This document shows positions 16,369-24,817 of a DNA stretch of 36,379 nt, piece by piece. Each line of letters begins with the position of its first letter. Position 1 is the stretch's first letter. Where the stretch lies: assembly GCA_016780775.1 (NCBI GenBank), contig JADHLI010000019.1, positions 1 through 36,379 of the forward strand. The letters are read 5' to 3'. The notes below the pieces were generated by a model. The model ran no database searches. It was not told where the DNA came from and saw only the letters and a list, made by a program, of their open reading frames with translations. Both the position numbers and the translations under genes were made by a program. The stretch comes from Alphaproteobacteria bacterium (lineage in GTDB: Bacteria > Pseudomonadota > Alphaproteobacteria > Puniceispirillales > Puniceispirillaceae).

Positions 16369-18036
16369 TTGCCTAAATCTGGGAAAAAGAACATCCTGTT
16401 CTTAATGTTTGATCAGCTACGATTTGACTATTTAAGCTGTTATGGGCATCCGCATCTGCATACCCCTAATTTAGACTGGCTTGCCTCAAAAGGGGTGCGC
16501 TTTACCAATTGCTATGTACAGTCGCCTATTTGTGGTGCTTCGCGTATGAGCTTTTATACAGGCCGCTATGTAAGCTCGCATGGCGCGGCATGGAATGGCT
16601 TTCCGTTGAAGGTTGGCGAGATGACAATAGGGGATCATTTACGCGGGCTAGGCGGTGATGCGTATCTTATTGGCAAGACGCATATGCGTGCAGATGCCAA
16701 AGGTATGGAACGGCTGGGCTTAACGCCCGATAGTGTCATTGGCGCGCGGGTGGCAGAATGCGGCTTTGATATTTTTGTGCGTGATGATGGGCTATGGGGT
16801 ATGGGCCCCGATGGCGCTTATGATGAGCAGGCTTCTGCCTATAACCAATATTTGCGCGATAAGGGCTATGAGGGCGATAATCCATGGCATGATTTTGCGA
16901 ATGCAGGTTTGGATCAGGATGGGGATATCGCCTCTGGCTGGCTCTATGGGAACAGCCATTTGCCAGCTAATATAGCAGAAGAGGATTCAGAAACGCCGTG
17001 GCTTACGCGTGAGGCTATCAAGTTTCTCAAAGAAAAGGCAGATAGTGACAAGCCGTGGTTGTGTCATGTCAGCTACATCAAGCCGCATTGGCCATATATT
17101 GTGCCTGCGCCTTATCATGATATGTATGGGCCAAACAGCTTTCTTGCGCCTATCCGTGATAGAGCAGAGCTGGATGTCCCGCACCCTATCTATGCCGCCT
17201 TTACCCAGAACGCTATTGGCAAGGCGTTTAGCGATACAGAAGTGCGCGAAAAAGTGCTAGGCGCCTATATGGGGCTAATTAAACAAATAGATGATCAGAT
17301 GGGGGTCTTGTTTGACTATCTGAAATCTTCTGGCCAGATGGAAAATACAATGATTGTCGCTACCTCTGACCATGGGGATTATTTGGGCGATCATTGGCTA
17401 GGGGAAAAGGATTTATTTCATAACCCTTCTGTGAAAGTTCCGCTGATTATCTATGACCCAAGCGCAGAGGCAGATACTGGCCGTGGCAGCGTATGTGATG
17501 CATTGGTAGAAGCAATAGACCTTGCGCCGACTTTTACTGATTTTATGGCAGGCAGGGTTGCTGATGAATGGCTAGAAGGTCGGTCGCTGATACCGCTCTT
17601 GTCTGGAAAGCCGCCGCATGATTGGCGCGATTATGTAATAAGCGAATATGATTATTCCATGTCCCCAATGGCTGCTAAGCTGGGGGTAGCACCTAAGGAT
17701 GCAAGGCTATTTATGGTTGCAGATTATAGCTGGAAGCTTGTCCATTGCGAAGGCGGTTTGCCGCCAATGCTGTTTGACCTAAAAGAAGATCCCAGTGAGC
17801 TTAATGATTTGGGGTGCCATCCTGATTATCATGAGGCAAGACAGCATTGTTATGCGATGTTGCATGACTGGGCACTTCGGTGCCGTCAGCGGACCACCTT
17901 AAGCACGCGTGAGATACTTTCAAATCGCGGTAAGTCGCGGCGTAAGGGGATTATATTGGGGCTTGCACAAGCCAGCGATGCAGAGGCAGAAATTCTTGAA
18001 AAATATACAGGGAAACCCCCGGCTAGGCCTATTTAA
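16369..18036 (+). CDS. Sulfatase / phosphonate-monoester-hydrolase family enzyme
   Basis: A 555-residue hydrolase of the alkaline-phosphatase superfamily with no signal peptide, so cytoplasmic. Metal ligands begin at D15 (LMFDQLR). The active-site motif is C55-G-A-S-R59 followed by TGR, the form in which the cysteine is converted to formylglycine. Later motifs are SYIKPHWPYIVPAPYH, TSDHGDYLGDHWLGEKDLFHNPSVKVP and the C-terminal SEYDYS. The long central insert with the NPWHDFANAG and SGWLYGNSHLPA segments is typical of a sulfatase/phosphodiesterase branch rather than choline sulfatase. The start is TTG at 16369, supported by GGAGG 8 bases upstream; the next in-frame ATG would remove the D15 metal ligand region. 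Linked to aldolase, TRAP and YihU-like genes, which fits uptake and hydrolysis of a small sulfate or phosphonate ester. Confidence 0.85.
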   Translation: MPKSGKKNILFLMFDQLRFDYLSCYGHPHLHTPNLDWLASKGVRFTNCYVQSPICGASRMSFYTGRYVSSHGAAWNGFPLKVGEMTIGDHLRGLGGDAYLIGKTHMRADAKGMERLGLTPDSVIGARVAECGFDIFVRDDGLWGMGPDGAYDEQASAYNQYLRDKGYEGDNPWHDFANAGLDQDGDIASGWLYGNSHLPANIAEEDSETPWLTREAIKFLKEKADSDKPWLCHVSYIKPHWPYIVPAPYHDMYGPNSFLAPIRDRAELDVPHPIYAAFTQNAIGKAFSDTEVREKVLGAYMGLIKQIDDQMGVLFDYLKSSGQMENTMIVATSDHGDYLGDHWLGEKDLFHNPSVKVPLIIYDPSAEADTGRGSVCDALVEAIDLAPTFTDFMAGRVADEWLEGRSLIPLLSGKPPHDWRDYVISEYDYSMSPMAAKLGVAPKDARLFMVADYSWKLVHCEGGLPPMLFDLKEDPSELNDLGCHPDYHEARQHCYAMLHDWALRCRQRTTLSTREILSNRGKSRRKGIILGLAQASDAEAEILEKYTGKPPARPI

Positions 18037-18045
18037 ACCTTGCCT

Positions 18046-19542
18046 CTACCACGCCAGTAATCCAAGCGTTATTGCGGGGAAGGCAAGAATAAGGGCTACC
18101 CGCGTTATGTCGGATGCCACAAAGAACAACACCGCCTTATAGGTTTCCTGCATGGGTGTCTTTTTGTCCATTTGGTTCAGGATAAATAAATTCATGCCCA
18201 CTGGCGGGGTAATCAAGCCAACTTCTACGACAATCAAAACCAGAATACCAAACCATATAGCCAGCTGTTCTGTATTTAGCCTTGCCAATGCGCCTTTGCT
18301 AACCCCTCTTAGCTCTAAGGCTCTAATTTGCTCACGCGTTAATTCTGCCCCTGATGCCAGACTAGCTTGGATGCTCTCCAACATTTCTGGTGCAAGCTGG
18401 ATACCTGCGGCTAGCGCTTCTGCGGCGCGGTGGGCGTGGAGCTCAGCCAGCGTTACAAAGGTAAAGTCAAGCGTCATCACAATGGGCCAGAATATTGGAA
18501 CCGTCAGCAAAATCATCGACAAGCTATCCATGAAACAGCCTAGAATGAGGTAAAAACAAATTATGAATAACAGAACAACGAACGGGCTGAACCCTTGCGA
18601 GCCTACCCAGATGCCTATCTCTTGTGGGACTTGGGTCAGGGCTAGAAATCCATTATAAATTCCGGCGCCAAGAAGGATAAAAAATATCATTGCCGTGGAC
18701 TGGCCGGTTGCATAAAAACTGCTGGCAAAGGTTTTTCTGGTTAACCCTTCTGAAAAATAGGCAACTAATCCAGTGCCAAACGCGCCGATAGAAGCTGCTT
18801 CTGTTGGGGTAAACCAGCCGATATAGATGCCGCCTACCACCACTAAAAATAGACTGAGGACAGGCCATACTTTCCCCATGGCACGCAAACGGTCAGCATA
18901 GGTACGGCGTGGACGCAGGCCCGCAGATTGCGGATATAACCGAACATAAAGCGCGATAACAAGCATATAGCCTAAAGCTGCCATTATGCCGGGAATGAGG
19001 GCAGCCAAAAACAGCTTGGCGATATTTTGCTCTGTTAAGATAGCATAGATAACCAAGACCACTGATGGCGGGATGAGGATACCTAAGGTGCCCCCTGCGG
19101 CAAGTGTTGCGGTGGAAAAGCCGCCAGCATAGCCAAGCCGCTTCATCTCTGGCATGGCCACTTTGCTCATAGTGGCGGCGGTAGCAAGTGAAGATCCGCA
19201 AATGGCGCCAAACCCTGCACAGGCCCCAATAGAGGCCATAGCTACCCCGCCTTTACGATGCCCTAGCCAGCTTTCTGCCGCATTGAATAGCGCCTTGCTC
19301 ATGCCGCCAAGAGTTGCAAAATGCCCCATCAGCAAAAACATGGGTATGATAGATAAAGAATAGTTAGAAAAAGTGCTGAAGCTTTCATGGCGCAAGCGGC
19401 CAAAGGCAACACTTGTATCCCCAACAACCACCACCATACCGACAAGGCCAGTGACAAACATGGCCAGCCCAATAGGTACACGCAAAAATATCAGGAACAG
19501 CAATACTGGAAAAGAGGCGATGCCAAGGGCTAAATCGCTCAT
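18046..19542 (-). CDS. dctM: TRAP transporter large permease, DctM type, with an inserted segment
   Basis: A 498-residue membrane protein of the TRAP large-permease family. Visible hallmarks are the GSSLATAATMSKVAMPEMKR segment (117-136), GTLGILIPPS (151-160), GCFMDSLSMILLTVPIF (335-351) and VGLITPPVGMNLF (441-453). About twelve spans are expected; this subunit moves the substrate using a Na+ gradient. Typical members are 425-440 residues. Here about 60 extra, mostly helical and polar residues (roughly 362-423, with AELHAHRAAEALAAG and LTREQIRALELRG) separate TLDF from LAIWFGILVLIVVE, where most homologues join directly or nearly so. It overlaps the small-permease stop by 4 bp and is last in the dctP-dctQ-dctM operon. 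It converges on the sulfatase-type gene with 9 bp between. Confidence 0.9.
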   Translation of the reverse strand: MSDLALGIASFPVLLFLIFLRVPIGLAMFVTGLVGMVVVVGDTSVAFGRLRHESFSTFSNYSLSIIPMFLLMGHFATLGGMSKALFNAAESWLGHRKGGVAMASIGACAGFGAICGSSLATAATMSKVAMPEMKRLGYAGGFSTATLAAGGTLGILIPPSVVLVIYAILTEQNIAKLFLAALIPGIMAALGYMLVIALYVRLYPQSAGLRPRRTYADRLRAMGKVWPVLSLFLVVVGGIYIGWFTPTEAASIGAFGTGLVAYFSEGLTRKTFASSFYATGQSTAMIFFILLGAGIYNGFLALTQVPQEIGIWVGSQGFSPFVVLLFIICFYLILGCFMDSLSMILLTVPIFWPIVMTLDFTFVTLAELHAHRAAEALAAGIQLAPEMLESIQASLASGAELTREQIRALELRGVSKGALARLNTEQLAIWFGILVLIVVEVGLITPPVGMNLFILNQMDKKTPMQETYKAVLFFVASDITRVALILAFPAITLGLLAW

Positions 19543-20165
19543 GCTTGCTCCTGTTCTTTTGATAATCTGTTTGGCCGGCCAGAGAGCAGCGCAATACCTT
19601 CATAATAGACCCTGCAAATGGCAACAAAACCAGCTACATATGCCATTATTAAAGCCGCAGCATAGCCATACCAAATGGGCAATTCCAGCAGGGCGGTTGT
19701 CTCATGGCTACGATATTTATCGCCCAACCCATTGCCTAATTGCCACGCTACCAGAATAAGGGTCAGGGCAAAGATGATTTCGATGATGAACATCAAAACG
19801 CTTTGGAAGCTTGTTGGCATTTTATCGGTGAAGATAGCCACGATGGCATGCCCTGCCTGTAATTGGCATAACGGCATAAAGGCAAAAATAACCCCTGCCA
19901 TTCCAGCTTCTAAAAGCTCGTAATCACCCATGATGGGGCCTATCCCAGCTTCGATCAAAAAACTGGCTAGGTCTGGCGCTATATTTTGAACAAGCTCTGA
20001 ATGCAAAAAACTATTCAGCACCCGCCCTGCAACCGAAAAGCATGTAAGGCTAATAAGCGTGGCCAGCATAAACCCGCCAATGAGGCTGGTGAGGCGTGAA
20101 ATCTGTGTAACAAAACCTATCATAGGCGGATTGATCACTCTAAATCCAAGGGCAAGTTTGCCCAT
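19539..20165 (-). CDS. dctQ: TRAP transporter small permease, DctQ type
   Basis: A 208-residue membrane protein with four hydrophobic segments (about residues 28-50, 72-100, 128-150 and 170-195), in line with DctQ four-helix subunits though somewhat longer than the usual 160-180 because of an N-terminal lead of about 25 residues. The EIIFALTLILVAWQLGNGL segment fits the family's third helix. DctQ holds the large permease in the inner membrane and is needed for transport. The gene lies 35 bp after the binding-protein gene and its stop overlaps the DctM start by 4 bp, giving the standard P-Q-M order. Substrate is unknown. Confidence 0.8.
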   Translation of the reverse strand: MGKLALGFRVINPPMIGFVTQISRLTSLIGGFMLATLISLTCFSVAGRVLNSFLHSELVQNIAPDLASFLIEAGIGPIMGDYELLEAGMAGVIFAFMPLCQLQAGHAIVAIFTDKMPTSFQSVLMFIIEIIFALTLILVAWQLGNGLGDKYRSHETTALLELPIWYGYAAALIMAYVAGFVAICRVYYEGIALLSGRPNRLSKEQEQA

Positions 20166-20200
20166 TTATAACCAGCAAGGACAGGCATGGATGATGTGAA

Positions 20201-21262
20201 TTACTTGCTCAGTTGTTTAAGGCAGCTATCTTGACGCGCGCGCGCTTCGGCAACAAGCCCAGCCCCATCCAGACCTTTTTCGTTCATATCAGCAATCCAT
20301 CGCGCATAAATTGGCTCAACAGCTTGTTGCCATTCCGCCACCTTATCCCCCTTCAGGGTAATGATATTATTGCCATTATCAATCGCTAGTTCGCGGGCAG
20401 GGCCATCTTGACCAGACTGGGTGCGCCCCGCAAACACAGAAAATTCCAATCCTGAATGTGTGTCAATGACCGCCTTTAAATCATCTGGCAGGCTGTTATA
20501 AACATCCCTATTCATGGCCATAATAAAGGTCAAAGTATATAAAGCTGCCCCTTCAAATTCTGTATGGTTTTCAACGAGGTCAGGTACTTTTAGCGAGGTG
20601 GTAACCTCCCACGGAATAGTGGTGCCGTTCAATACGCCTTTGGACAGGCTTTCAGGCACGGCTGGAACTGGCATTGCCACAGGGGTTGCCCCAACCTGTT
20701 CTAATAATTGATTTACCACGCGCGAGCCGCCGCGTATTTTCATACCCTTTAAATCAGAAATTTCTTCAACCGGGTCTTCCGTGTGAATAACACCCGGCCC
20801 ATGAACCCACGTGCCAAGGATATGCATATCTGCGAATTCAGTATCCTTCATATGCCGTTCAAACATATTCCAAAAAGCACAGGAAAGGGCGCCAACATCC
20901 TTCATCAAAAAGGGCAGCTCGAACACTTCGGTTGATGGAAAACGTCCCGGCGTGTACCCCACCACCGTCCAGATGATATCCGCAACCCCATTTACCACCT
21001 GATCGACCAGTTCCGGCGGACGCCCACCAAGTTGCATAGAAGGATAGTGGTCTACCTTAATTCTGCCCCCAGAATCTTTTTCAACCCTATCTGCCCATAC
21101 ATCTAAAACTAGTTTTGGGGCATTTGCTGTTGCGGGAAGAAACTGATGCATCTTTAGCGTGACTTCCTGTGCGGATACCGATGCGGCGCTGCCAAATGCG
21201 AGGGCAACGGCCATGGCCGCAGCGCAAGAAATTTGAGAGACAAATCTTCTAGCAGGTGTCAT
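20201..21262 (-). CDS. dctP: TRAP transporter substrate-binding protein, DctP type
   Basis: A 353-residue periplasmic binding protein from the ATG at 21260-21262, which has GGAG 9 bases upstream; an in-frame ATG at 21292 would put ten polar residues before the signal peptide. The signal peptide spans about 32 residues and ends ASVSA before QEVTLKMHQF. Family features are the VDHYPSMQLGGRPPELVDQV region, FELPFLMKD, and GMKIRGGSRVVNQLLEQVGATPVAMP, where the arginine of KIRGGSR is the conserved carboxylate-binding Arg of DctP proteins. That Arg predicts an organic acid or other anionic ligand. First gene of the TRAP operon; divergent from the SDR gene with about 215 bp between, which should hold both promoters. 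Confidence 0.9.
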   Translation of the reverse strand: MTPARRFVSQISCAAAMAVALAFGSAASVSAQEVTLKMHQFLPATANAPKLVLDVWADRVEKDSGGRIKVDHYPSMQLGGRPPELVDQVVNGVADIIWTVVGYTPGRFPSTEVFELPFLMKDVGALSCAFWNMFERHMKDTEFADMHILGTWVHGPGVIHTEDPVEEISDLKGMKIRGGSRVVNQLLEQVGATPVAMPVPAVPESLSKGVLNGTTIPWEVTTSLKVPDLVENHTEFEGAALYTLTFIMAMNRDVYNSLPDDLKAVIDTHSGLEFSVFAGRTQSGQDGPARELAIDNGNNIITLKGDKVAEWQQAVEPIYARWIADMNEKGLDGAGLVAEARARQDSCLKQLSK

Positions 21263-21478
21263 ATTTTTCTCCGCATATCGCAGCTTGAGCATCTGAGGGT
21301 GTTTCTTCCGGAAGTGCTACCTGAAAAAACCAGATTTAGCAATAAAGTTGTGAACTGCGCTGACAGTCTCACAGCTCTTCGCTATGCTTAAATCTAAGGG
21401 CTAGACTGATAATTATATAAGAAACGCTTAAACTAATCATAATGCTTAGCTTTAAAATCATAAAGGGGAATTTACGCT

Positions 21479-22243
21479 ATGGAAATTTCAGGGAAAAAGG
21501 CGCTGGTGACCGGGGGGGCACGCGGCCTAGGCGCGGCGGCAGCGCGGCATTTAGCTGAGCAAGGGGCGCAGGTTACCATTCTGGATTTTGATGCAGAGAA
21601 AGCTGCACAAATTGCGGGTGAAATTGGCGGATTTAGCCTTCAGTGTGATGTACGGAATGAAGAGCAGGTAAAAGAGAGCTTAGCCGCAGCCACTAAGCAT
21701 TTTTCGGAAAGTCCGCGCATTATCATAAATTGTGCAGGGATTGCCTCAGGTGCCCGTGTGGTTACCCGCGATGGCGACGTATCTACGGCCCTATTCCGCA
21801 AGGTGATAGAGGTTAATCTGCTTGGCTCTTACCATGTGATGAGTTATGGCGCGGCGGCGATGATGGATTTGCCAGCACTGGATAATGGGGAGCGCGGTAT
21901 CATCCTTAATACAAGCTCTGCTGCATATGAAGATGGACAAATTGGCCAAGCTGCCTATGCCGCTTCCAAAGGCGGGATTGCGTCTATGTGTCTGCCCGTA
22001 GCACGCGAGTTTGCCAGATCAGGTATCCGGGTAATGGCGATTGCGCCGGGCTTGTTTCACACGCCGATGATGGAAGGTTTGCCGCAAGAGACCGTGGCGG
22101 GAATTACCGCTAATATCCCGTTTCCAAACCGTCTTGGCGCGCCGTCTGAGTTTGGAAAATTGGCTGCTGATATCATTCAGAATGCCTATCTAAATGGCAG
22201 TGTCATTCGGCTCGACGGCGCGGTTCGCCTGCCCCCAAAATAG
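21479..22243 (+). CDS. Short-chain dehydrogenase, 3-hydroxyacyl-CoA dehydrogenase type-2-like
   Basis: A 254-residue SDR enzyme. The cofactor loop is TGGARGLG (11-18) with D36 at the end of strand 2, indicating NAD(H) preference. NCAG is at 84-87, and the catalytic residues are N113, S147, Y160 and K164. The region RGIILNTSSAAYEDGQIGQAAYAASKGGI and the APGLFHTPMMEGLP segment match the type-2 3-hydroxyacyl-CoA dehydrogenase (HSD17B10-like) group closely. It may oxidise a 3-hydroxyacyl-CoA, a branched intermediate or another secondary alcohol. The ATG has AAAGGGG about 10 bases upstream. It is transcribed away from the TRAP operon and may handle a catabolite of the TRAP substrate. Confidence 0.85.
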   Translation: MEISGKKALVTGGARGLGAAAARHLAEQGAQVTILDFDAEKAAQIAGEIGGFSLQCDVRNEEQVKESLAAATKHFSESPRIIINCAGIASGARVVTRDGDVSTALFRKVIEVNLLGSYHVMSYGAAAMMDLPALDNGERGIILNTSSAAYEDGQIGQAAYAASKGGIASMCLPVAREFARSGIRVMAIAPGLFHTPMMEGLPQETVAGITANIPFPNRLGAPSEFGKLAADIIQNAYLNGSVIRLDGAVRLPPK

Positions 22244-22274
22244 ACAAAAGAGGGGGCAAGAGTGCGCTGCCTTG

Positions 22275-23033
22275 TTAACTGTTTTGGTCTAGATAGCGCA
22301 TTAAGGCGTCCCACGAACCTGCATCAGCTGTGGCATCATAATCACGCGATCCTGCGACCGTGAAGGAATGACGTGCGCCGCCAAATATTTCTGCTGTATG
22401 GGGGATGTTTGCCGCTTGTAGCTCATCCAGAAGGCTTGCTAAATCTTGCATTCCTGAAACCGGATCAGCCGAGCCATGTAAAAGCAACACTGAACCTTTT
22501 GTTTGGCTGTAATTCTGACCTTTTGGGGTGCTAAGCCCGCCATGAAAACTAATAAAACCATCTAGCGCCATGCCCGCGCGTGCCGCTTCCAAAACGCCAG
22601 CACCGCCAAAGCAATATCCCATGATAAAGGCCTTGCCGTCCATGCCAGCTTTGCTCTGGCCAGCAGCGATAGCCGCCTTGATACGCGCTCTAAAGGTGTC
22701 TCGGTCTTTATATAAGGCGCCTGTTTCCCGGCGGTAATCATCGCGGCCTTCCAGCTTGGCATCAACACCAAACAGGTCAATAGCGATAGCCGTGTAGCCT
22801 TGCTCAGCTAACATTTCAGCGCGGCCAATCTCATAGGCATCCAAACCGTTCCAGTCATGAATAATATAGATTGTGCCTTTTGCTGGCTGTGCCGGCATTG
22901 CAACATGTGCAGTAAATTTTTTCCCTGCAACATTATAATCCAGCTTTGCGCTATGTCCGCCAGCTAGGGCGGTTGCGATGCTAAGAGATAGGGTGAATGC
23001 GGCTACACTCAAACGCAAAAATATTTTAATCAT
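22275..23033 (-). CDS. Exported dienelactone-hydrolase-family protein
   Basis: A 252-residue alpha/beta hydrolase from the ATG at 23031-23033, preferred over one 12 bases upstream because TGAGGG precedes it at good spacing. A signal peptide of about 25 residues (MIKIFLRLSVAAFTLSLSIATALA) predicts export to the periplasm. The catalytic triad is C141 in GYCFGGAG, D190 in GSADPVS and H222 in RHSF. True dienelactone hydrolases act on chloroaromatic lactones in the cytoplasm; exported homologues are usually of unknown substrate and may split small esters or lactones. It converges on the SDR gene with 31 bp between. It is divergent from the BtuF-like gene, with a repeat-rich 290-bp gap. Confidence 0.8.
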   Translation of the reverse strand: MIKIFLRLSVAAFTLSLSIATALAGGHSAKLDYNVAGKKFTAHVAMPAQPAKGTIYIIHDWNGLDAYEIGRAEMLAEQGYTAIAIDLFGVDAKLEGRDDYRRETGALYKDRDTFRARIKAAIAAGQSKAGMDGKAFIMGYCFGGAGVLEAARAGMALDGFISFHGGLSTPKGQNYSQTKGSVLLLHGSADPVSGMQDLASLLDELQAANIPHTAEIFGGARHSFTVAGSRDYDATADAGSWDALMRYLDQNS

Positions 23034-23096
23034 CAATGCCCTCATAATGGAAATATTTCGGAATTGCCTACTTACGAAAAAGATATCATTTTTTTT

Positions 23097-23150
23097 TTCT
23101 ATACTGATTTTAACTTCTATACTGGTTTTAATTTCTATACTGGCGAAACA
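23097..23150. repeat. Three tandem 18-bp repeats in a divergent promoter region
   Basis: TTCTATACTGATTTTAAC (23097-23114) and TTCTATACTGGTTTTAAT (23115-23132) differ by two bases; a third copy at 23133-23150 keeps only its first 11 bases (TTCTATACTGG). They sit directly upstream of the exported hydrolase gene, after a run of eleven T. Tandem sites of this spacing can be regulator-binding repeats, or slippage products of the T-rich tract. Confidence 0.7.
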
Positions 23151-23322
23151 CCCTTATGGATGTTGCCTGAAGCTATTATTTATTTTTAACGATGGCAGAT
23201 AAGGACTAATTTGGGACGGTTAACGAAGAATGTAAAACTTTAAATAGATCGCTCACTATTATCATAAAAAAAAGATCACCAGAGCGTGATATTATAGGCT
23301 TTTTGAAATTAAGGAATATGTT

Positions 23323-24099
23323 TTGCGGAAATTTCCCCCTGAGCGAATTGTCTGTCTGACCGAGGAAACCGTAGAGACATTATATCTACTGGGCGAGGAG
23401 GCGCGGATTGTTGGCGTGTCTGGCTATGCGGTTCGCCCTCCACAAGTGCGCAAAGAAAAGCCGCGTGTTGCCGCCTTTACTTCAGCCGATATTCCAAAAA
23501 TCCTCGCGCTGGAGCCAGATATCGTCCTTACATTTTCTGATTTGCAGGCCTCAATCGTTGCAGAGCTTATCACCTTGGGGGTTACGGTGATGGCCTATAA
23601 TCAACGGGATATTGCTGGCATTTTAGCCATGATCCGGCATCTGGGCGCCTTAGTTGGGGCAGAGGCGCGTGCGGAGGCCTTAGCTAAGGGGTATGAGCGC
23701 AGGCTGGCACAAATAGCTGAAAAAGCACATCAGAAAACGCCCCCTACGGTCTATTTTGAAGAATGGGAGGAGCCGATGATAACAGGTATTAAATGGGTTT
23801 CTGAGCTGGTAGAAATCGCTGGTGGGCGCGATATCTTTCCCCAGCTAGCGATGCAAAAAGCAGCAAAAGACAGGCTTGTTACCTCAGAGCAGGTTATAAA
23901 AGCCGCCCCAAATGTTATTCTGGCCTCTTGGTGCGGGAAAAAAGTTCGGCCTGAAAAAATCGCTAGCCGCCCCGGATGGCAGGATATTCCAGCGGTAAAA
24001 AACCAGCAAATTGCGGAGATAAAATCTGCGCTTATATTACAGCCGGGGCCTGCTGCGCTTACCGATGGGCTAGATGCCATAAAGGAGATCTTATCATGA
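23323..24099 (+). CDS. BtuF-like cobalamin-binding-type protein without signal peptide
   Basis: A 258-residue protein of the Fe-siderophore/B12 periplasmic-binding fold (BtuF/FecB). It opens RIVCLTEETVETLYLLGEEARIVGVSGY, and also shows the LEPDIVLTFSDLQ segment, the mid helix from LAKGYERRLAQIAEKAHQ and the YFEEWEEPMITGIKWVSELVEIAGG region typical of the cobalamin-binding branch. The start is TTG at 23323, with AAGGA 8 bases upstream; there is no signal peptide or lipobox, so it should be cytoplasmic, unlike true BtuF. Its stop overlaps the ATG of the following DUF71 gene. BtuF-like genes linked to DUF71 genes have been proposed to take part in B12 salvage. Confidence 0.75.
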   Translation: MRKFPPERIVCLTEETVETLYLLGEEARIVGVSGYAVRPPQVRKEKPRVAAFTSADIPKILALEPDIVLTFSDLQASIVAELITLGVTVMAYNQRDIAGILAMIRHLGALVGAEARAEALAKGYERRLAQIAEKAHQKTPPTVYFEEWEEPMITGIKWVSELVEIAGGRDIFPQLAMQKAAKDRLVTSEQVIKAAPNVILASWCGKKVRPEKIASRPGWQDIPAVKNQQIAEIKSALILQPGPAALTDGLDAIKEILS

Positions 24100-24767
24100 A
24101 GGGCAAGCCAGCCGTTATGTCGTGGTCATCTGGCAAGGATAGCGCGTTTGCGTTGCAAGCCGCACGCCAGCAGACCGATATAGAAGTAGTCGGGCTGGTT
24201 TCTACCTTTAATGAAACATTTGATAGGGTGGCTATTCACGGCACACAAAGGGAGGTAGCCAAAGCGCAAGCAAAATCACTAGGCTTGCCCTTGATAGAAG
24301 TGGATTTGCCCTACCCTTGCAGCAATGAAGCCTATGAAGCCCGTATCGGGGCTTGTGTTAATAAGCTGAAAAGCCAGAATATTTATGACTGGATATTTGG
24401 CGATTTGTTCTTAGAAGATGTACGCGCCTATCGTGAAAAACAGATGGAAGGTACAGGCCTTACCCCGCATTTTCCTTTATGGGGAAAAGATACACAAAAG
24501 CTTGCCCAAGAGATGCTATCGGCAAAGCTTATTTCCCATATTGTTACCTTGAACCCAGATAAGGTACCAAAAGATTTATGTGGCAGCCAATATACGCAAG
24601 GCTTTTTGGATGCGCTGCCAGAGGCAGTTGACCCATGCGGAGAGAATGGGGAATTTCATACCGTTGTATCTTATGCACCGGGTTTTGCTGAACCATTGCA
24701 GTTGCAAATTGGGGAAACAGTAGAGCGGGAAGGCTTTATCTATACTGATTTCAGCTTGCAGGGCTAG
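24096..24767 (+). CDS. DUF71/Dph6-like PP-loop ATP-binding protein, probable B12 salvage
   Basis: A 223-residue protein from the ATG at 24096, preceded by AAGGAG and overlapping the stop of the BtuF-like gene by 4 bp; a longer in-frame start lies inside that gene and is rejected. It has the PP-loop SWSSGKDSAFAL near the N-terminus, GDLFLEDVRAYRE in the middle and the C-terminal DPCGENGEFHT motif of the DUF71/COG2102 family. In eukaryotes and archaea this family is diphthamide synthetase (Dph6), an ATP-dependent amidating ligase. Bacteria lack diphthamide; a bacterial branch clustered with B12 transport genes has been predicted by comparative genomics to act in B12 salvage. The coupling seen here fits that branch. 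Confidence 0.8.
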   Translation: MKGKPAVMSWSSGKDSAFALQAARQQTDIEVVGLVSTFNETFDRVAIHGTQREVAKAQAKSLGLPLIEVDLPYPCSNEAYEARIGACVNKLKSQNIYDWIFGDLFLEDVRAYREKQMEGTGLTPHFPLWGKDTQKLAQEMLSAKLISHIVTLNPDKVPKDLCGSQYTQGFLDALPEAVDPCGENGEFHTVVSYAPGFAEPLQLQIGETVEREGFIYTDFSLQG

Positions 24768-24817
24768 CATAGGCGTTTCTCAAAAAAAAGGCCTCAATTC
24801 CAGCGGCGGGTCAGAAT

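Noticed and set aside
23097-23150. A short CRISPR array
   Set aside because: The 18-bp units are directly adjacent with no spacers and no cas gene is nearby.
23046-23322. A cobalamin riboswitch before the BtuF-like gene
   Set aside because: No B12-box-like conserved segment or suitable multi-stem layout was seen in the A/T-rich gap.
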